Positions 54,571 through 64,000 of a stretch of 64,000 nucleotides of DNA are shown here, piece after piece. Source of the DNA: Ignavibacteria bacterium (GTDB taxonomy: Bacteria > Bacteroidota > Ignavibacteria > Tepidaquicellales > Tepidaquicellaceae); assembly GCA_016788375.1 (NCBI GenBank), contig JAEUSI010000003.1, positions 1-64,000 of the forward strand, in the 5' to 3' direction. How positions within the stretch are numbered: the first letter of the stretch is position 1; each line of letters begins with the position of its first letter. Under the pieces are notes generated by a model. That model saw nothing but the letters and a program-made list of their open reading frames with translations, was not told the DNA's origin and searched no databases. A program made the translations under genes and the position numbers.

Positions 54571-54818
54571 AAAACAATTTACCCATATTCTGTGTCCGTT
54601 TCAATTTCAAAATGGATATTTTATAAGTGCCGCTTGCAAATCAAGTCATTCGGAATATCAGCGAATTGCTGATAATGTTACGTTTGTTTGTTGATAAATA
54701 TATATTTTATGAATAACTTGCATCGTCAGATCAAAATTAAATTTCAAACTGAGTTTCATAACCGCGGACTTTAATTTGGATTAACTAAAATTTATTTATT
54801 AACCTAAAAAAATCTCAC

Positions 54819-57269
54819 ATGAAAAAACTTCTTCTCGTTTTTAACCTGTTACTGATTTTAACACTTAATCTTAATGCACAGGATAAAAACTCAGTTTCAC
54901 AGATAAATTCGGTTTTACCCGCACCGTTAAATCTGAATCAGAATATAACACCGGGTAATAACAGCATCACAAGTTATAACAGCAGATTCTTTGCAAATAC
55001 TGTTGCAGCGACGAGTCAGACGGTTAAGTCGTATCTCAATACACCCGGAACTCTGACAAACATCGGAAGCTCTCTGGCAACAAATCTTTTCGGTGGCGCT
55101 TACGTTGACGCAACAGGTATCTGGTACGGCGCGGAATATCTTGCAGCCGGTTCGGCAAACCTTGTAAAGGTTGATACTACTACAGGCGCAAGGACAGCAG
55201 TCGGTTCGATGGCAGGACTTAATGCAGGTCATACGATTACTGGTATTGCTTATGACAAGACTACAAGCACAATGTTTGCTTTAAGTACAAACGGTACAGT
55301 CGGAACTCTTTATACATGTAATTTATCTACAGGAGCTTTGACTCAAATCGGAAACACCACAGGTTCTACTCTGCCGATTGATCTTGCTATCAATAATGCA
55401 GGAGTTATTTACAGTGCCGATATCGGAACTGACGTGTTAATGACACTCAATAAAACTACAGGTGCCGCGACAACAATCGGACCTCTGAATCAGAATCTGA
55501 ATTTTGCTCAGGGTATGGCATTTGACTTGTCAACAGATTCATTGTTCTTTGCAGCTTATCTTTCAGCCGGAACAAGCGGTATTTATACTTGTAATCTTGC
55601 TACAGGTAACCTTACTTTAGTCGGTAATTTCCCGGCTGCTGCAGAAGTTGATGCTTTTGTAATTCCGGGAGGAGTTGCAAGACAGTTAAATGCATTCAAT
55701 TTACTTACACCTGCAGCAGGCGCAAGAGTTGTTACGGTTGCCGGTTCGACCACACCTGTAACGATAACATGGGATACTTCAGCAGCGGGTGCTACCTACA
55801 AATGGATTTTCGGAAATCCCGTGGTTCCGCCGAGAAGACTGACTATTCCTTCAAGCTCAAACAGCATAAACACAACTTTAGGAGCTCTTGATGCAGTGCT
55901 CGCGGCAAACGGATTTACTAATAATGGTTCGGCTACAGACTCTGCAGTCGGACAATGGAATGTTTATGCATATAAAGGACCGGGAGCTCCGGGACCGGAC
56001 TCACTTGCTTCTGCAAACGGACCGAGAGCAATTACTCTTAGAAGACAGCAGGTTTCTCTGACACCATTTGCGCTTGTTTCACCGGCGACAGGTACCAGGA
56101 TTGTAACTTCTCCGGTTGATCCGAGTCCTGTAAACATTGTCTGGAATAAATCGGGTTCAGGCGGTTCCACATACAGATGGCTTTATAAAACAGGAGCTAC
56201 ATATACTGATCCTGCTACACTCAGACTGCTTTCTAATAACAGCGGACTCGATACGGTTCTGACACTCAGAAATTCACAGATAGACTCAACCCTTGCAGGA
56301 CTTGGTGTTGCTGCAGGTGATTCAATTACAGGACAATGGAGAGTCAGGGCATATTCATCTTCTGATTCACTGAATTCAACAGCTCCGGACAGAACAATTA
56401 CTTTCAGAAGAGTCGGTCTGCTACCTTTAAATCAGGATTTCAGCAATACAGCATTCCCGCCTCCTTTCTGGGGACTTGATGCAGGCGGCGGTACACAATA
56501 CTGGACAAGAAATACCGTCAGCGGTTATCAGATCGGTACGGGTTCAGCTAAGTATGATTACTGGACAGCTCTTACGACAACACCGCTTCAGACTTTAACA
56601 AGCAATCAGTTTCCGCCGGTTTCAGCTCCGTCAAATTATCTGAGATTTAATTATACACATGCTTTCTATCTTTCCGGTACAACACTCGCTCCGGATTCAT
56701 GTATAATTGAAACTTCAGCCGATAACGGCGCTACATGGGTCAGATTAATCGGACTCGGTGCTTCACAGACACTATCATCGGGAACGAATTCTTCCCCGAT
56801 TATGACTACTGTCGGCGGTCCTGTTTCAGGCGCATTCACTCCGAGCGCTGCAAATCAATGGGCAACCAAGGTTTTTGCAATGCCGGTTGGAACAAACAAA
56901 GTAAGATTTATCGCAAAGAGCGGTTACGGAAATAATCTCTATATTGACGACATTACTTCAGGTCTTATTACCGGTGTTAATTCTTCACCTATTACACTTA
57001 CTCCTGAAAGATATGAACTCGCACAGAATTATCCTAATCCGTTCAATCCTGTTACAAAGATTAATTTCTCGATTCCAAAACAGTCTATCGTAAGTCTTAA
57101 AGTATATGATATGCTCGGAAGAGAAGTTATGCAATTAGTTAACGAAGTTAAAAACCCCGGTGTTTACAGCATTGATTTCAATGCTCTGAATCTATCGAGC
57201 GGTGCATACTTCTATAAAATTGAAGCAGGTGAGTTCAGCGATATCAAGAGAATGATGCTTATCAAGTAA
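54819..57269 (+). CDS. Secreted multi-domain protein with T9SS sorting domain (propeller, SusE-like and choice-of-anchor modules)
   Basis: Exported protein of 816 residues. Signal peptide about 1-20 (L-N-L-N-A-Q). Residues about 75-285 form a DUF4394/propeller-like region with repeats of T-G-A-x-T-x-I-G. Two tandem sandwich modules follow (about 290-410 and 415-530), each opening F-x-L-x-x-P-A-x-G-x-R and ending R-x-I-T-x-R-R, resembling SusE/SusF-type domains. Residues about 535-715 resemble a choice-of-anchor J / MAM-like jelly roll (Q-D-F-S-N-T-A-F-P-P at its start, Y-I-D-D-I at its end). The T9SS type A domain follows. It is followed by a terminator. Carbohydrate binding is a hypothesis. 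Confidence 0.9.
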   Translation: MKKLLLVFNLLLILTLNLNAQDKNSVSQINSVLPAPLNLNQNITPGNNSITSYNSRFFANTVAATSQTVKSYLNTPGTLTNIGSSLATNLFGGAYVDATGIWYGAEYLAAGSANLVKVDTTTGARTAVGSMAGLNAGHTITGIAYDKTTSTMFALSTNGTVGTLYTCNLSTGALTQIGNTTGSTLPIDLAINNAGVIYSADIGTDVLMTLNKTTGAATTIGPLNQNLNFAQGMAFDLSTDSLFFAAYLSAGTSGIYTCNLATGNLTLVGNFPAAAEVDAFVIPGGVARQLNAFNLLTPAAGARVVTVAGSTTPVTITWDTSAAGATYKWIFGNPVVPPRRLTIPSSSNSINTTLGALDAVLAANGFTNNGSATDSAVGQWNVYAYKGPGAPGPDSLASANGPRAITLRRQQVSLTPFALVSPATGTRIVTSPVDPSPVNIVWNKSGSGGSTYRWLYKTGATYTDPATLRLLSNNSGLDTVLTLRNSQIDSTLAGLGVAAGDSITGQWRVRAYSSSDSLNSTAPDRTITFRRVGLLPLNQDFSNTAFPPPFWGLDAGGGTQYWTRNTVSGYQIGTGSAKYDYWTALTTTPLQTLTSNQFPPVSAPSNYLRFNYTHAFYLSGTTLAPDSCIIETSADNGATWVRLIGLGASQTLSSGTNSSPIMTTVGGPVSGAFTPSAANQWATKVFAMPVGTNKVRFIAKSGYGNNLYIDDITSGLITGVNSSPITLTPERYELAQNYPNPFNPVTKINFSIPKQSIVSLKVYDMLGREVMQLVNEVKNPGVYSIDFNALNLSSGAYFYKIEAGEFSDIKRMMLIK

Positions 57270-57315
57270 TTCGTTTTTTCAATCGGAGTTTTTCTTATCC
57301 GATGAATTTTTTACA

Positions 57316-57348
57316 AACCCGGTATTTTAATAGTACCGGGTTTTTTTT
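57316..57348 (+). terminator. Rho-independent terminator after the multi-domain T9SS cargo gene
   Basis: A 9-bp stem (57316-57324 pairing with 57334-57342) is followed by a run of eight T. It lies 46 nt after the stop codon at 57269. Confidence 0.93.
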
Positions 57349-57461
57349 ATAATTTTGTTTATTGTTTAAATCAGAATCATTAATTTTATTCAAATTTAAT
57401 TGTACTGTAACATCTCTTTCGGAAAATTTCTTCCGGAACTAGGAATTAATCATTTAACATA

Positions 57462-59003
57462 TTGCCGGATTTTTACAGAAATAAAAATTTAAGATATTCG
57501 CTGATTGCTTTTTTATCACTGCTTCCGGTTTTGCTGCATTTATACACAAATTTATTTGCGGGTTACGGTTACTTCAGAGATGAACTGTATTATCTCGCCT
57601 GTGCCGGCAGACCTGATTCGGGATATGTTGATCACCCTCCGCTGTCTGTTCTGATGCTTTATCTTTTAAGAATGATAACAGGAGATTCGTTGTTTGCTCT
57701 GAGGCTTATCCCCGCCTTATGTTCGGGGCTTACAGTTTTTACCGCATCAGTGCTTACTCTCAGACTCGGAGGAAAAACATTTGCAGTGATTTTAACGTCC
57801 TTTGCCGTGATGTTTACTCCGGTTTTTCTTGCGATGAATTCTTACTATTCAATGAACAGTATTGATATTTTATTATGGACAATTGCATTTTATGTTATTG
57901 TTCTGACAGTTTCTGAAAATAAAATTATTTACTGGTTAGTTCTGGGAGTTGTATTCGGAGCGGGACTTCTAAATAAAATAAGCTTTGTTTGGCTTGAAAC
58001 CGGCTTCTTTACCGGGCTTCTGATTTCGGGAAAAAAGAAAGAGTTTCTTACCGTCAGACCTTATCTTACAGCTTTGATTTCAATAATAATTTTTTCTCCG
58101 TTTATAATCTGGAATGTTTTCAATGACTTTGCTCATATTGAATTTATTCAGAATGCAACTTCACAGAAATATTCACATATTACGGTTCTTGATTTTTTAA
58201 GCGGACAGCTTATGATGATGAATCCTGTTTCTCTTATCATAGCATTTACGGGAATATACTACCTGCTTTTTCATGCTGAAGGCAGGAAGTTCAGCATTCT
58301 TTGCATTATATTTCTGGTGACTTTACTTATTCTGATAATTAACGGTCACAGCAAAGCTGAATATCTTGCGCCTGCTTACACTGCGCTCTTTTCTGCAGGA
58401 AGCGTGTTTACGGAAAAGAAAACAATTGTCCGTAACAGATGGATTCGGTATGCGCTGCTAATTCCTCTTTTCATTACAGGAATATTAACTGTTCCTCTGG
58501 CAATACCGCTGCTTCCCGTTGAATCATACCTGAGTTATTCGGACAACATAGGAATGAAACCTACCACATCCGAAGATAAAGAACTCTCTGGTCTTCCGCA
58601 GTTCTTTGCAGATATGCACGGCTGGGAGAAGATGGCTGAAAATGTTTCGTCGGTTTATATGACTTTACAGAGGGATGAACGGCTGCGAACTGTTGTTTAC
58701 GGCAGAAATTACGGGGAAGCTGCTGCCATGGAATTTTACAGAAAGAAATATCCTATCCCCAGAACAGTTTCTTCACACAATTCATACTGGTTATGGGGTT
58801 TTCCGGATATTCAGGATCCTGTTGTTATAGTTATTGGCGGAGATAAAAATGAACTGCTGAAAACTTTTGATTCGGTTGAAGTTGCGATGGTACACAGCGC
58901 AGAATATTCAATGCCTTATGAAAATAACATACCGGTTTTTATTGCAAGGAGTTTTAAAACTCCCGCTGCTGAAGTCTGGAAGAATGCTAAGAATTATGAA
59001 TAA
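57462..59003 (+). CDS. Glycosyltransferase family 39 (ArnT/PMT-like) membrane protein
   Basis: Polytopic GT-C glycosyltransferase of 513 residues that would use a polyprenyl-phosphate sugar on the periplasmic side. The first loop has F-R-D-E-L-Y-Y-L-A-C-A-G (catalytic acidic residue region, about 38-49) and Y-V-D-H-P-P-L-S-V-L (about 55-64), both typical of GT39/PF13231. About ten hydrophobic helices precede a soluble C-terminal domain (about 365-510). The start is TTG; a stop lies five codons upstream and there is no ATG until well into the protein. The acceptor (lipid A, protein or glycan) is unknown. Confidence 0.9.
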   Translation: MPDFYRNKNLRYSLIAFLSLLPVLLHLYTNLFAGYGYFRDELYYLACAGRPDSGYVDHPPLSVLMLYLLRMITGDSLFALRLIPALCSGLTVFTASVLTLRLGGKTFAVILTSFAVMFTPVFLAMNSYYSMNSIDILLWTIAFYVIVLTVSENKIIYWLVLGVVFGAGLLNKISFVWLETGFFTGLLISGKKKEFLTVRPYLTALISIIIFSPFIIWNVFNDFAHIEFIQNATSQKYSHITVLDFLSGQLMMMNPVSLIIAFTGIYYLLFHAEGRKFSILCIIFLVTLLILIINGHSKAEYLAPAYTALFSAGSVFTEKKTIVRNRWIRYALLIPLFITGILTVPLAIPLLPVESYLSYSDNIGMKPTTSEDKELSGLPQFFADMHGWEKMAENVSSVYMTLQRDERLRTVVYGRNYGEAAAMEFYRKKYPIPRTVSSHNSYWLWGFPDIQDPVVIVIGGDKNELLKTFDSVEVAMVHSAEYSMPYENNIPVFIARSFKTPAAEVWKNAKNYE

Positions 59004-59018
59004 GATTTCCTTAATTAA

Positions 59019-59036
59019 ATCCGGTTTTGCCCGGAT
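59019..59036 (-). terminator. Weak hairpin between convergent GT39 and pepF genes
   Basis: A perfect 6-bp GC-containing stem (59019-59024 with 59031-59036) with a 6-nt loop, followed on the minus strand by a T-rich stretch. It may terminate the pepF transcript. Confidence 0.4.
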
Positions 59037-59083
59037 ACCTGAAATTTTTCACAGTGTTTTCGCCGGAACAGTTTTAATGCATA

Positions 59084-60790
59084 CTAAGCAATGTCATATT
59101 CTTTGTTGACGCTTTCTATCCATTCTTCGGCATAATTCACAATAGATTCTACGGTTTCTTTTTCAAAAGGCGATCCGAGATTTGCAGATTTTACAAGTTC
59201 CAGAAACGGCTTGCTTCCGCCTGATTTGCAAAGATTCAGATAATCCTTCCATGCAATATCCCTGTCATGATTGCTTTTTCTCCAGAACTGCAGAGCGCAG
59301 ATTTCAGCCAGGCAGTAATCTATATAATAAAAAGGCATTTTAAAAATGTGACTCTGCATAAACCAGTATCCTCCTCTGTTAAGGAATTCATTGTCTCCGT
59401 AATCCAGATAAGGTTTATATTTAATTTCAATTTCACGCCATTTGTTCTTTCTGTCAGCCGGCGTTGCGTCTGGATTTGAATATACAAAATGCTGGAATTC
59501 ATCAACCGATACACCGTACGGGATAAAGAACAGCGATTTGTTCAGATGCGAGAATAAAAACTTATCCGTATCTTCTTCAAAAAACAAATTCATCCACGGC
59601 CACGTGATAAATTCCATTGCCATGGAATGAATCTCTGCAGCTTCTGATGTCGGCGCAATATATTCGGGAATTTCAAATCCCCTGCTCTGATATTTCTGAA
59701 ATGCATGACCTGCTTCATGTGTGAGAACTTTTATATCATGATCAGTTCCGTTCATGTTGGCAAATATAAAAGGACTTTTATATTTCTTTAAATAAGTACA
59801 GTAACCGCCTGCAGATTTTCCTTTCCTGTTGTATAAGTCCATCAGCTCATAATCAATCATAAAATCAAAGAACTCTTCCGTTTCCGGTGAAAGTTTTTCA
59901 TACATAATTTTAGCTTTTTCAACAATCCATTCGGGCGGACCTTTCGGCACCGGATTACCGTTTTTGAAATTATAACCGGCATCATAATAATACAGATGAT
60001 CAAGTCCGAGTCTGTGTTTTTTGATTTCTGAAAGTGTCTCAGTCAGGGGCACTATAACTTCTTTTACAGTGTTTCTGAAGCCTTCGATTTCCCTGTAAGT
60101 ATATCCTGTTCTTCTCATTCTGTCATAACCGAGCTGAACAAAATTTTCGTATCCGAGTTTTTTTGCAATCAGAGTTCTGGTCTTTACAAGCTCATCATAA
60201 ATATAATCCAGTTCGCTTTCATGTTCCCTGAAAAAATCAAACTTCGCTTCAAATGCTCTCTTTCTTAATTCCCGGTTTTCAGATTCAAGGAAAGGATCAA
60301 GTCCGGCAATGTTTCTTTCCTCGCCTTCAAAATTTATTTTTGCGGATGCTATAAGCTTTACATATCTTGTAACAAGCTGGTTTTCCTTTTTCAGATCGTC
60401 TATAATATCTTCGCTGAATGTTTTCAATGAGACTTCTGCAGATGCAAAAAGCTGTTTCCCGCATAATTCTTCAAGACCGGTTCTGAATTCAGATTCCGTC
60501 AGAAGCTGATAAAGTTTTTTGACAAGACGCATATACAGCGGACCCGTATTGTCAAAATATTCATGCTCGGCGCTGTAAAACTCATCTTCCGTATTGACTG
60601 TATATCTTATGTGAGCAATATTGATCATAGTCTCATATTCAGCCCGGAATGTGTTAATCTCTTTCAGAATTTCAAACTGATCTGATGCGCTTCGGGCAGA
60701 AATGAATTTTTCCGCAAGTTCATTAAACTTTTTCTCTGTTTCCTTAATGTCAGGTCTTATATAATTTATATCCTTGAATTTTATGTTCAA
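59084..60790 (-). CDS. pepF: M3 family oligoendopeptidase F-like metallopeptidase
   Basis: Cytoplasmic zinc oligopeptidase of 568 residues. The gluzincin site H-E-A-G-H (358-362) in V-L-T-H-E-A-G-H-A-F-Q and the third ligand in S-E-A-A-E-I-H-S-M (Glu386 region) are intact. N-terminal helical region R-A-E-Y-E-T-M-I-N-I-A-H-I-R-Y-T and C-terminal Y-I-D-Y-C-L-A-E-I-C-A-L-Q-F-W are typical of M3B (PepF) peptidases. It degrades short peptides. The TTG start is used; no nearby ATG is in frame. It follows the ferredoxin-like gene by 50 nt, in the direction of transcription. Confidence 0.93.
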   Translation of the reverse strand: MNIKFKDINYIRPDIKETEKKFNELAEKFISARSASDQFEILKEINTFRAEYETMINIAHIRYTVNTEDEFYSAEHEYFDNTGPLYMRLVKKLYQLLTESEFRTGLEELCGKQLFASAEVSLKTFSEDIIDDLKKENQLVTRYVKLIASAKINFEGEERNIAGLDPFLESENRELRKRAFEAKFDFFREHESELDYIYDELVKTRTLIAKKLGYENFVQLGYDRMRRTGYTYREIEGFRNTVKEVIVPLTETLSEIKKHRLGLDHLYYYDAGYNFKNGNPVPKGPPEWIVEKAKIMYEKLSPETEEFFDFMIDYELMDLYNRKGKSAGGYCTYLKKYKSPFIFANMNGTDHDIKVLTHEAGHAFQKYQSRGFEIPEYIAPTSEAAEIHSMAMEFITWPWMNLFFEEDTDKFLFSHLNKSLFFIPYGVSVDEFQHFVYSNPDATPADRKNKWREIEIKYKPYLDYGDNEFLNRGGYWFMQSHIFKMPFYYIDYCLAEICALQFWRKSNHDRDIAWKDYLNLCKSGGSKPFLELVKSANLGSPFEKETVESIVNYAEEWIESVNKEYDIA

Positions 60791-60840
60791 TGCCTGTTTT
60801 CCTTTCAGTATTTAATTTTGAGAGATGTTTTTAAAGATAT

Positions 60841-61215
60841 TCAATTGTCCGGATTTATTTTCAGAATAAATTCTTCAACCGGTTTTCCGGAAATGAGATG
60901 CTCATTTATAATTCTTTCCAGCACAGCCGGAGCACAGGAATGATACCATATCCCTTCAGGATAAACCACTGCAACTGGACCTTTCATGCAGATTCTCAAG
61001 CAGTTTGCCTTCGTTCTGTATATTCCACCATCCCCGGTCAGATTTAGTTCATCAAGTCTTCTTTTCAGATATTCCCAAGATTCCATACCTTTTTCCTTTT
61101 CGCAGCATTTCGGTTTCGTCTGATCACAGCAAAGAAAAATATGCCTCTTTATTTTATCAATCTTTAATTCTTCAAGTTTCTCTCTTAACTTCACTTCCGA
61201 AATTTTCTCGGTCAT
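60841..61215 (-). CDS. Thioredoxin-like 2Fe-2S ferredoxin domain protein
   Basis: A 124-residue protein of the (2Fe-2S) ferredoxin thioredoxin-like fold. [12 protein letters not shown] (27-38) and [11 protein letters not shown] (70-80) hold the four ligands (Cys29 or 30, Cys37 or 38, Cys72, Cys76); [13 protein letters not shown] is the usual following segment. Related domains shuttle electrons or stabilise hydrogenase or NADH dehydrogenase modules. No redox partner is close by. It lies 33 nt after typA in the direction of transcription. Confidence 0.88.
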   Translation of the reverse strand: MTEKISEVKLREKLEELKIDKIKRHIFLCCDQTKPKCCEKEKGMESWEYLKRRLDELNLTGDGGIYRTKANCLRICMKGPVAVVYPEGIWYHSCAPAVLERIINEHLISGKPVEEFILKINPDN

Positions 61216-61248
61216 AATTTTACTTTCGTTTTTAATTTGAATTTCATT

Positions 61249-63099
61249 TTATGCATTTACTGTCTGCTGAAATGCCTTTCCCCTTAAAGTATGCCTTGTC
61301 TGGGAAGATAATATCGCCTTTCTGAGTCTGATGCTTTTTGGAGTAACTTCCACTAACTCATCATCCTTTATGAAATCAATTGCTCTTTCAAGTGTCATCG
61401 GTACCACTGGAGTTAAAATCATGCTTTCATCCTTACCTGAAGCTCTCATGTTTGAGAGTTTTTTCCCCTTTGTCGGATTTACGTCAAGGTCATTGTCCCT
61501 GTTGTGTTCTCCGACAATCATTCCCTCATATACCGGATCATTCGGAACGGTAAACAAAGTTCCTCTCGGTTCAAGATTGTATAACGAGTATGATAATGCA
61601 GTGCCGTTTCTGTCCGAAACAAGCGAACCTGTCAGTCTTGTAGGAAAGTCACCTCTGTATTCCTCATATCCCTGAAGATAAGAATTCATAATTCCCGTTC
61701 CTCTTGTATCGGTGAGAAATTCATTCCTGTATCCGATAAGCGATCTCGACGGAACCGTAAATTCAACTCTCACCCTTCCCGTGCCGTGATTTACAAGATT
61801 TATCATTCTTCCTTTTCTTTTGGAAAGTTTTTCAGAAACAATCCCTACAAAACTTTCATCGCAGTCAATGAATAAATGTTCAATCGGCTCAAGCGTCTTA
61901 CCGTCTTTTTTCTTAAAAATAACCTGCGGTCTGCCTACGCTTAATTCGAATCCTTCCCTGCGCATCGTTTCTATTAGTATTACCATCTGAAATTCTCCCC
62001 TGCCTTTAACCACAAAACTCTCGCCGTCAGCTGAATCTTCAACTTTAAGAGCTACATTACTCAGCGTTTCCTTATGAAGCCTTTCCCTGATTTTATTTGA
62101 CTGAACAATCTTACCTTCTCTTCCCGACAAAGGTGATGTGTTTATAAAAAACAACATAGATATTGTCGGCTCGTCAACAGCTATTCTTTTCAAAGCTTTC
62201 GGATTTTCCCTGTTGCATATTGTGTCTCCAATGTGAACATCTTCTATTCCCGCCAGAATGGCTATGTCGCCTGCCATTACAGTATTTGCATCCCTGAAAT
62301 TGAGACCTTCATAAACCTGAAGTTTGGAAATTTTCAGAGGCAGTGCTTTTCCGTCTTCATTTATACATACAAGCTCATCCTTTTCCGTAATCATTCCGTT
62401 TGAAATTTTTCCGATTGCAAGTCTTCCCACATAATCCGAATAGTCAAGATCAGCCACTAGAAGCTGTAACGGTTCTTCAGGATCATAGGACGGAGCAGGA
62501 ATTTCCTGAACAATAGTATCAAACAGAACTTTAAGACTTTCACCTTTCTTTTCTTCAAGTGTTTTCTGAGCTATGCCTTCCCTTCCGACAGCAAACAACA
62601 CCGGAAATTCGATCTGCTCTTCGTCAGCATCAAGATCTATGAAAAGATCGTAAACTTCATTCAGGACTTCCTTAGCGCGTGCATCTTTTCTGTCTATTTT
62701 ATTTATTACTACAATAATTTTAAGTTTTGCTTCCAGAGCTTTTTTTAATACAAATCGTGTCTGCGGCAGCGGTCCTTCAGATGCATCGACAAGAAGAATA
62801 ACTCCGTTTACCATCATCAGTGCGCGCTCCACTTCTCCTCCGAAATCAGCGTGTCCTGGAGTGTCAAGAATATTGATTTTTACATCACCCCATTTTACCG
62901 AACAGTTTTTTGCGGCGATAGTTATGCCTCTTTCTCTTTCAAGATCCATATTATCCATAACGCGTTCGGCGATTTCCTGATTTTCACGGAACATACCGCT
63001 TTGCCTGAACATATGGTCAACAAGCGTTGTCTTTCCGTGATCAACGTGGGCAATAATTGCAATATTTCTTAGCTTTTCATTAAATGATACTTTTTTCAT
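61249..63099 (-). CDS. typA: Translational GTPase TypA/BipA
   Basis: Ribosome-binding GTPase of the EF-G type acting in 50S biogenesis and stress adaptation. G1 is A-H-V-D-H-G-K-T-T (17-25), G2 region [11 protein letters not shown]3 [13 protein letters not shown]4 N-K-I-D. EF-G-type domains II, III and V follow, with the TypA-specific [17 protein letters not shown] and [15 protein letters not shown] near the C-terminus. Length (616) is normal. It appears to lead a typA - ferredoxin - pepF unit. Its start faces the tRNA-Arg region. Confidence 0.98.
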   Translation of the reverse strand: MKKVSFNEKLRNIAIIAHVDHGKTTLVDHMFRQSGMFRENQEIAERVMDNMDLERERGITIAAKNCSVKWGDVKINILDTPGHADFGGEVERALMMVNGVILLVDASEGPLPQTRFVLKKALEAKLKIIVVINKIDRKDARAKEVLNEVYDLFIDLDADEEQIEFPVLFAVGREGIAQKTLEEKKGESLKVLFDTIVQEIPAPSYDPEEPLQLLVADLDYSDYVGRLAIGKISNGMITEKDELVCINEDGKALPLKISKLQVYEGLNFRDANTVMAGDIAILAGIEDVHIGDTICNRENPKALKRIAVDEPTISMLFFINTSPLSGREGKIVQSNKIRERLHKETLSNVALKVEDSADGESFVVKGRGEFQMVILIETMRREGFELSVGRPQVIFKKKDGKTLEPIEHLFIDCDESFVGIVSEKLSKRKGRMINLVNHGTGRVRVEFTVPSRSLIGYRNEFLTDTRGTGIMNSYLQGYEEYRGDFPTRLTGSLVSDRNGTALSYSLYNLEPRGTLFTVPNDPVYEGMIVGEHNRDNDLDVNPTKGKKLSNMRASGKDESMILTPVVPMTLERAIDFIKDDELVEVTPKSIRLRKAILSSQTRHTLRGKAFQQTVNA

Positions 63100-63328
63100 T
63101 AAGTTAATTTTATTTCAGAATAAAAATGACATATCTTGGGAATAGTCAAATCAGGTGAGTTTTAAAAAACAGAACTGCAAAATAATGTTAATTCATTTGT
63201 ATTACAAGGTAAGGATTTATGATTTTATATGAAAAATCAGGAATTGCATTAATAAATGTAATTTCGCTGGATATTAACGCTGAAAAAGTCCTATATCTTT
63301 TGTATTTTAGTAAAATTAAAGTAAAAAT

Positions 63329-63402
63329 GCCCTTGTAGCTCAGGTGGATAGAGCAACAGTTTCCTAAACTGTGTGCCGGATGTTCGAGTCATCCCAAGGG
63401 CA
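63329..63402 (+). tRNA. tRNA-Arg (anticodon CCU)
   Basis: A 74-nt cloverleaf. Acceptor GCCCTTG (63329-63335) pairs with CAAGGGC (63395-63401), followed by discriminator A. The anticodon stem is ACAGT/ACTGT around loop TTCCTAA, giving CCT (reads AGG). The T arm is GGATG-TTCGAGT-CATCC. The CCA end is not encoded. Confidence 0.96.
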
Positions 63403-63407
63403 CACAG

Positions 63408-63440
63408 AACAGATGAAATATGATTACTTTCACCTGTTTT
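63408..63440 (+). terminator. Terminator-like hairpin after tRNA-Arg
   Basis: An eleven-position stem with one mismatch (63408-63418 with 63428-63438) and a 9-nt loop, followed by a short T/A-rich stretch. It starts 6 nt after the tRNA. Confidence 0.65.
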
Positions 63441-63491
63441 ATATAAATTAATGAAATTCCGGAATCTTACTTAAAATTATATTTCGGTAAT

Positions 63492-64000
63492 ATGAACACA
63501 GGGAAAAAAGTAGCTCTCGTAACCGGAGGCGCAAGAAGATTAGGCAGAGATATATCAATAGCGCTTGCAGAGTCCGGTTTTGACATAATTCTGAATTATA
63601 ACGAAAGCAGTAAATCTGATCTTGAAGAAACAATTTCAGTATTAAATGAAAAAGGTGCCGGCGTTTCTGCCGTAAAATGCGATGTGTCTAAAGTAAGTGA
63701 AATCAGAAGCATGTTTAAATCCGTTTTTCAGAAGTATAAAAAATTAAACGTGCTTGTAAATAATGCCGCTGTTTTCAGGCATACTGACTTTCTGGAAACA
63801 TCCGAAAAAATTTACGATAAATTTCTTAATACAAATCTGAAAAGCGTGTTTTTCTGCAGTCAGGAAGCTGCTAAGATTATGCTTAACAGCGATGAAAACA
63901 TTAACAGAATTATTAATATAGCTTCGCTTGGAGGCATTGAAAACTGGACAGGTTATATTCCTTATTCAGTTTCTAAAACAGGCGTGATTAAACTGACCGG
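63492..64000 (+). CDS. Short-chain dehydrogenase/reductase (partial, runs off the window end)
   Basis: The N-terminal 169 or so residues of an SDR enzyme. A-L-V-T-G-G-A-R-R-L-G (8-18) is the cofactor-binding TGxxxxG motif, with R-R-L-G suggesting pteridine-reductase or FabG-like NADP binding. C-D-V-S-K-V, V-N-N-A-A-V-F (NNA motif), I-A-S-L-G-G (catalytic Ser) and Y-S-V-S-K (catalytic Tyr and Lys) follow in order. The ATG start lies 89 nt after tRNA-Arg. The C-terminus lies outside the window, so the substrate class cannot be refined. Confidence 0.92.
   Translation, partial: MNTGKKVALVTGGARRLGRDISIALAESGFDIILNYNESSKSDLEETISVLNEKGAGVSAVKCDVSKVSEIRSMFKSVFQKYKKLNVLVNNAAVFRHTDFLETSEKIYDKFLNTNLKSVFFCSQEAAKIMLNSDENINRIINIASLGGIENWTGYIPYSVSKTGVIKLT

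Overview
The window reads as a chromosomal segment from an AT-rich, Gram-negative, LPS-bearing member of the Ignavibacteria / Bacteroidota-Chlorobi lineage. This is inferred from several signs. Seven secreted proteins end in the type IX secretion (T9SS) type A sorting domain with the N-Y-P-N-P-F-N-P motif typical of that group. There are lpxH and heptosyltransferase-type genes for an outer membrane. SufBCD and FolE2 are present. Many genes start with TTG or GTG behind weak or absent Shine-Dalgarno sequences. No phage, insertion sequence with a transposase, CRISPR array or rRNA operon is visible.

Layout. (1) 1-1017: a short plus-strand M15 peptidase. (2) 1087-34644: an uninterrupted run of 27 genes, all on the minus strand. 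It covers, in coordinate order, a T9SS subtilase, ndk, a class A PBP, lpxH, a DsbD-alpha-like protein and folE2. Next comes a tight cluster of a Nudix hydrolase, a degenerate amidohydrolase, a glycosylasparaginase and an esterase, then ispD, queA and eno, with terminator hairpins on both sides of queA. These are followed by a T9SS Asp-box protein, an M61 peptidase, a PtsN-like EIIA, a sugar nucleotidyltransferase-phosphomutase fusion, lemA, a TMEM175 channel and a YfhO membrane protein. The run ends with an envelope-glycan block (two GT4, a methyltransferase, a GT9, a mannose-6-P-isomerase-type cupin) that also holds PaiB, and with lhgO. (3) 34964-39164: an aldehyde dehydrogenase, an OB-fold lipoprotein overlapping era, and a convergent surface protein gene. 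(4) 39321-43417: the suf operon (sufB, sufC, sufD), interrupted by a small GxxExxY-family nuclease-like gene that is bracketed by 25-bp inverted repeats. (5) 43457-51609: four consecutive T9SS cargo genes with propeller and beta-helix architectures. (6) 51915-59003: a HI0933-type flavoprotein, a Cys-rich unknown, trhO, another T9SS cargo protein and a GT39 glycosyltransferase. (7) 59084-64000: pepF, a 2Fe-2S ferredoxin-like protein, typA/bipA, tRNA-Arg(CCU) and the start of an SDR oxidoreductase cut by the window end.

How the genes fit together. Most of the window is housekeeping: cell wall and lipid A (PBP1A, LpxH), isoprenoid (IspD), folate (FolE2), queuosine (QueA), glycolysis (Eno), Fe-S assembly (Suf) and ribosome biogenesis or stress (Era, TypA). 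Interleaved with this are extracellular cargo genes and a surface glycan gene set whose products probably meet at the cell surface.

The most unusual items are the inverted-repeat-bounded GxxExxY element sitting exactly in the sufB-sufC gap, the amidohydrolase-fold protein that has lost every expected metal ligand and gained a long acidic tail, a structured GC-richer intergenic element at 45068-45125, a mosaic T9SS cargo gene, and near-identical sorting-domain DNA in two adjacent cargo genes. All functional statements rest on reading the translations; no database search was run.
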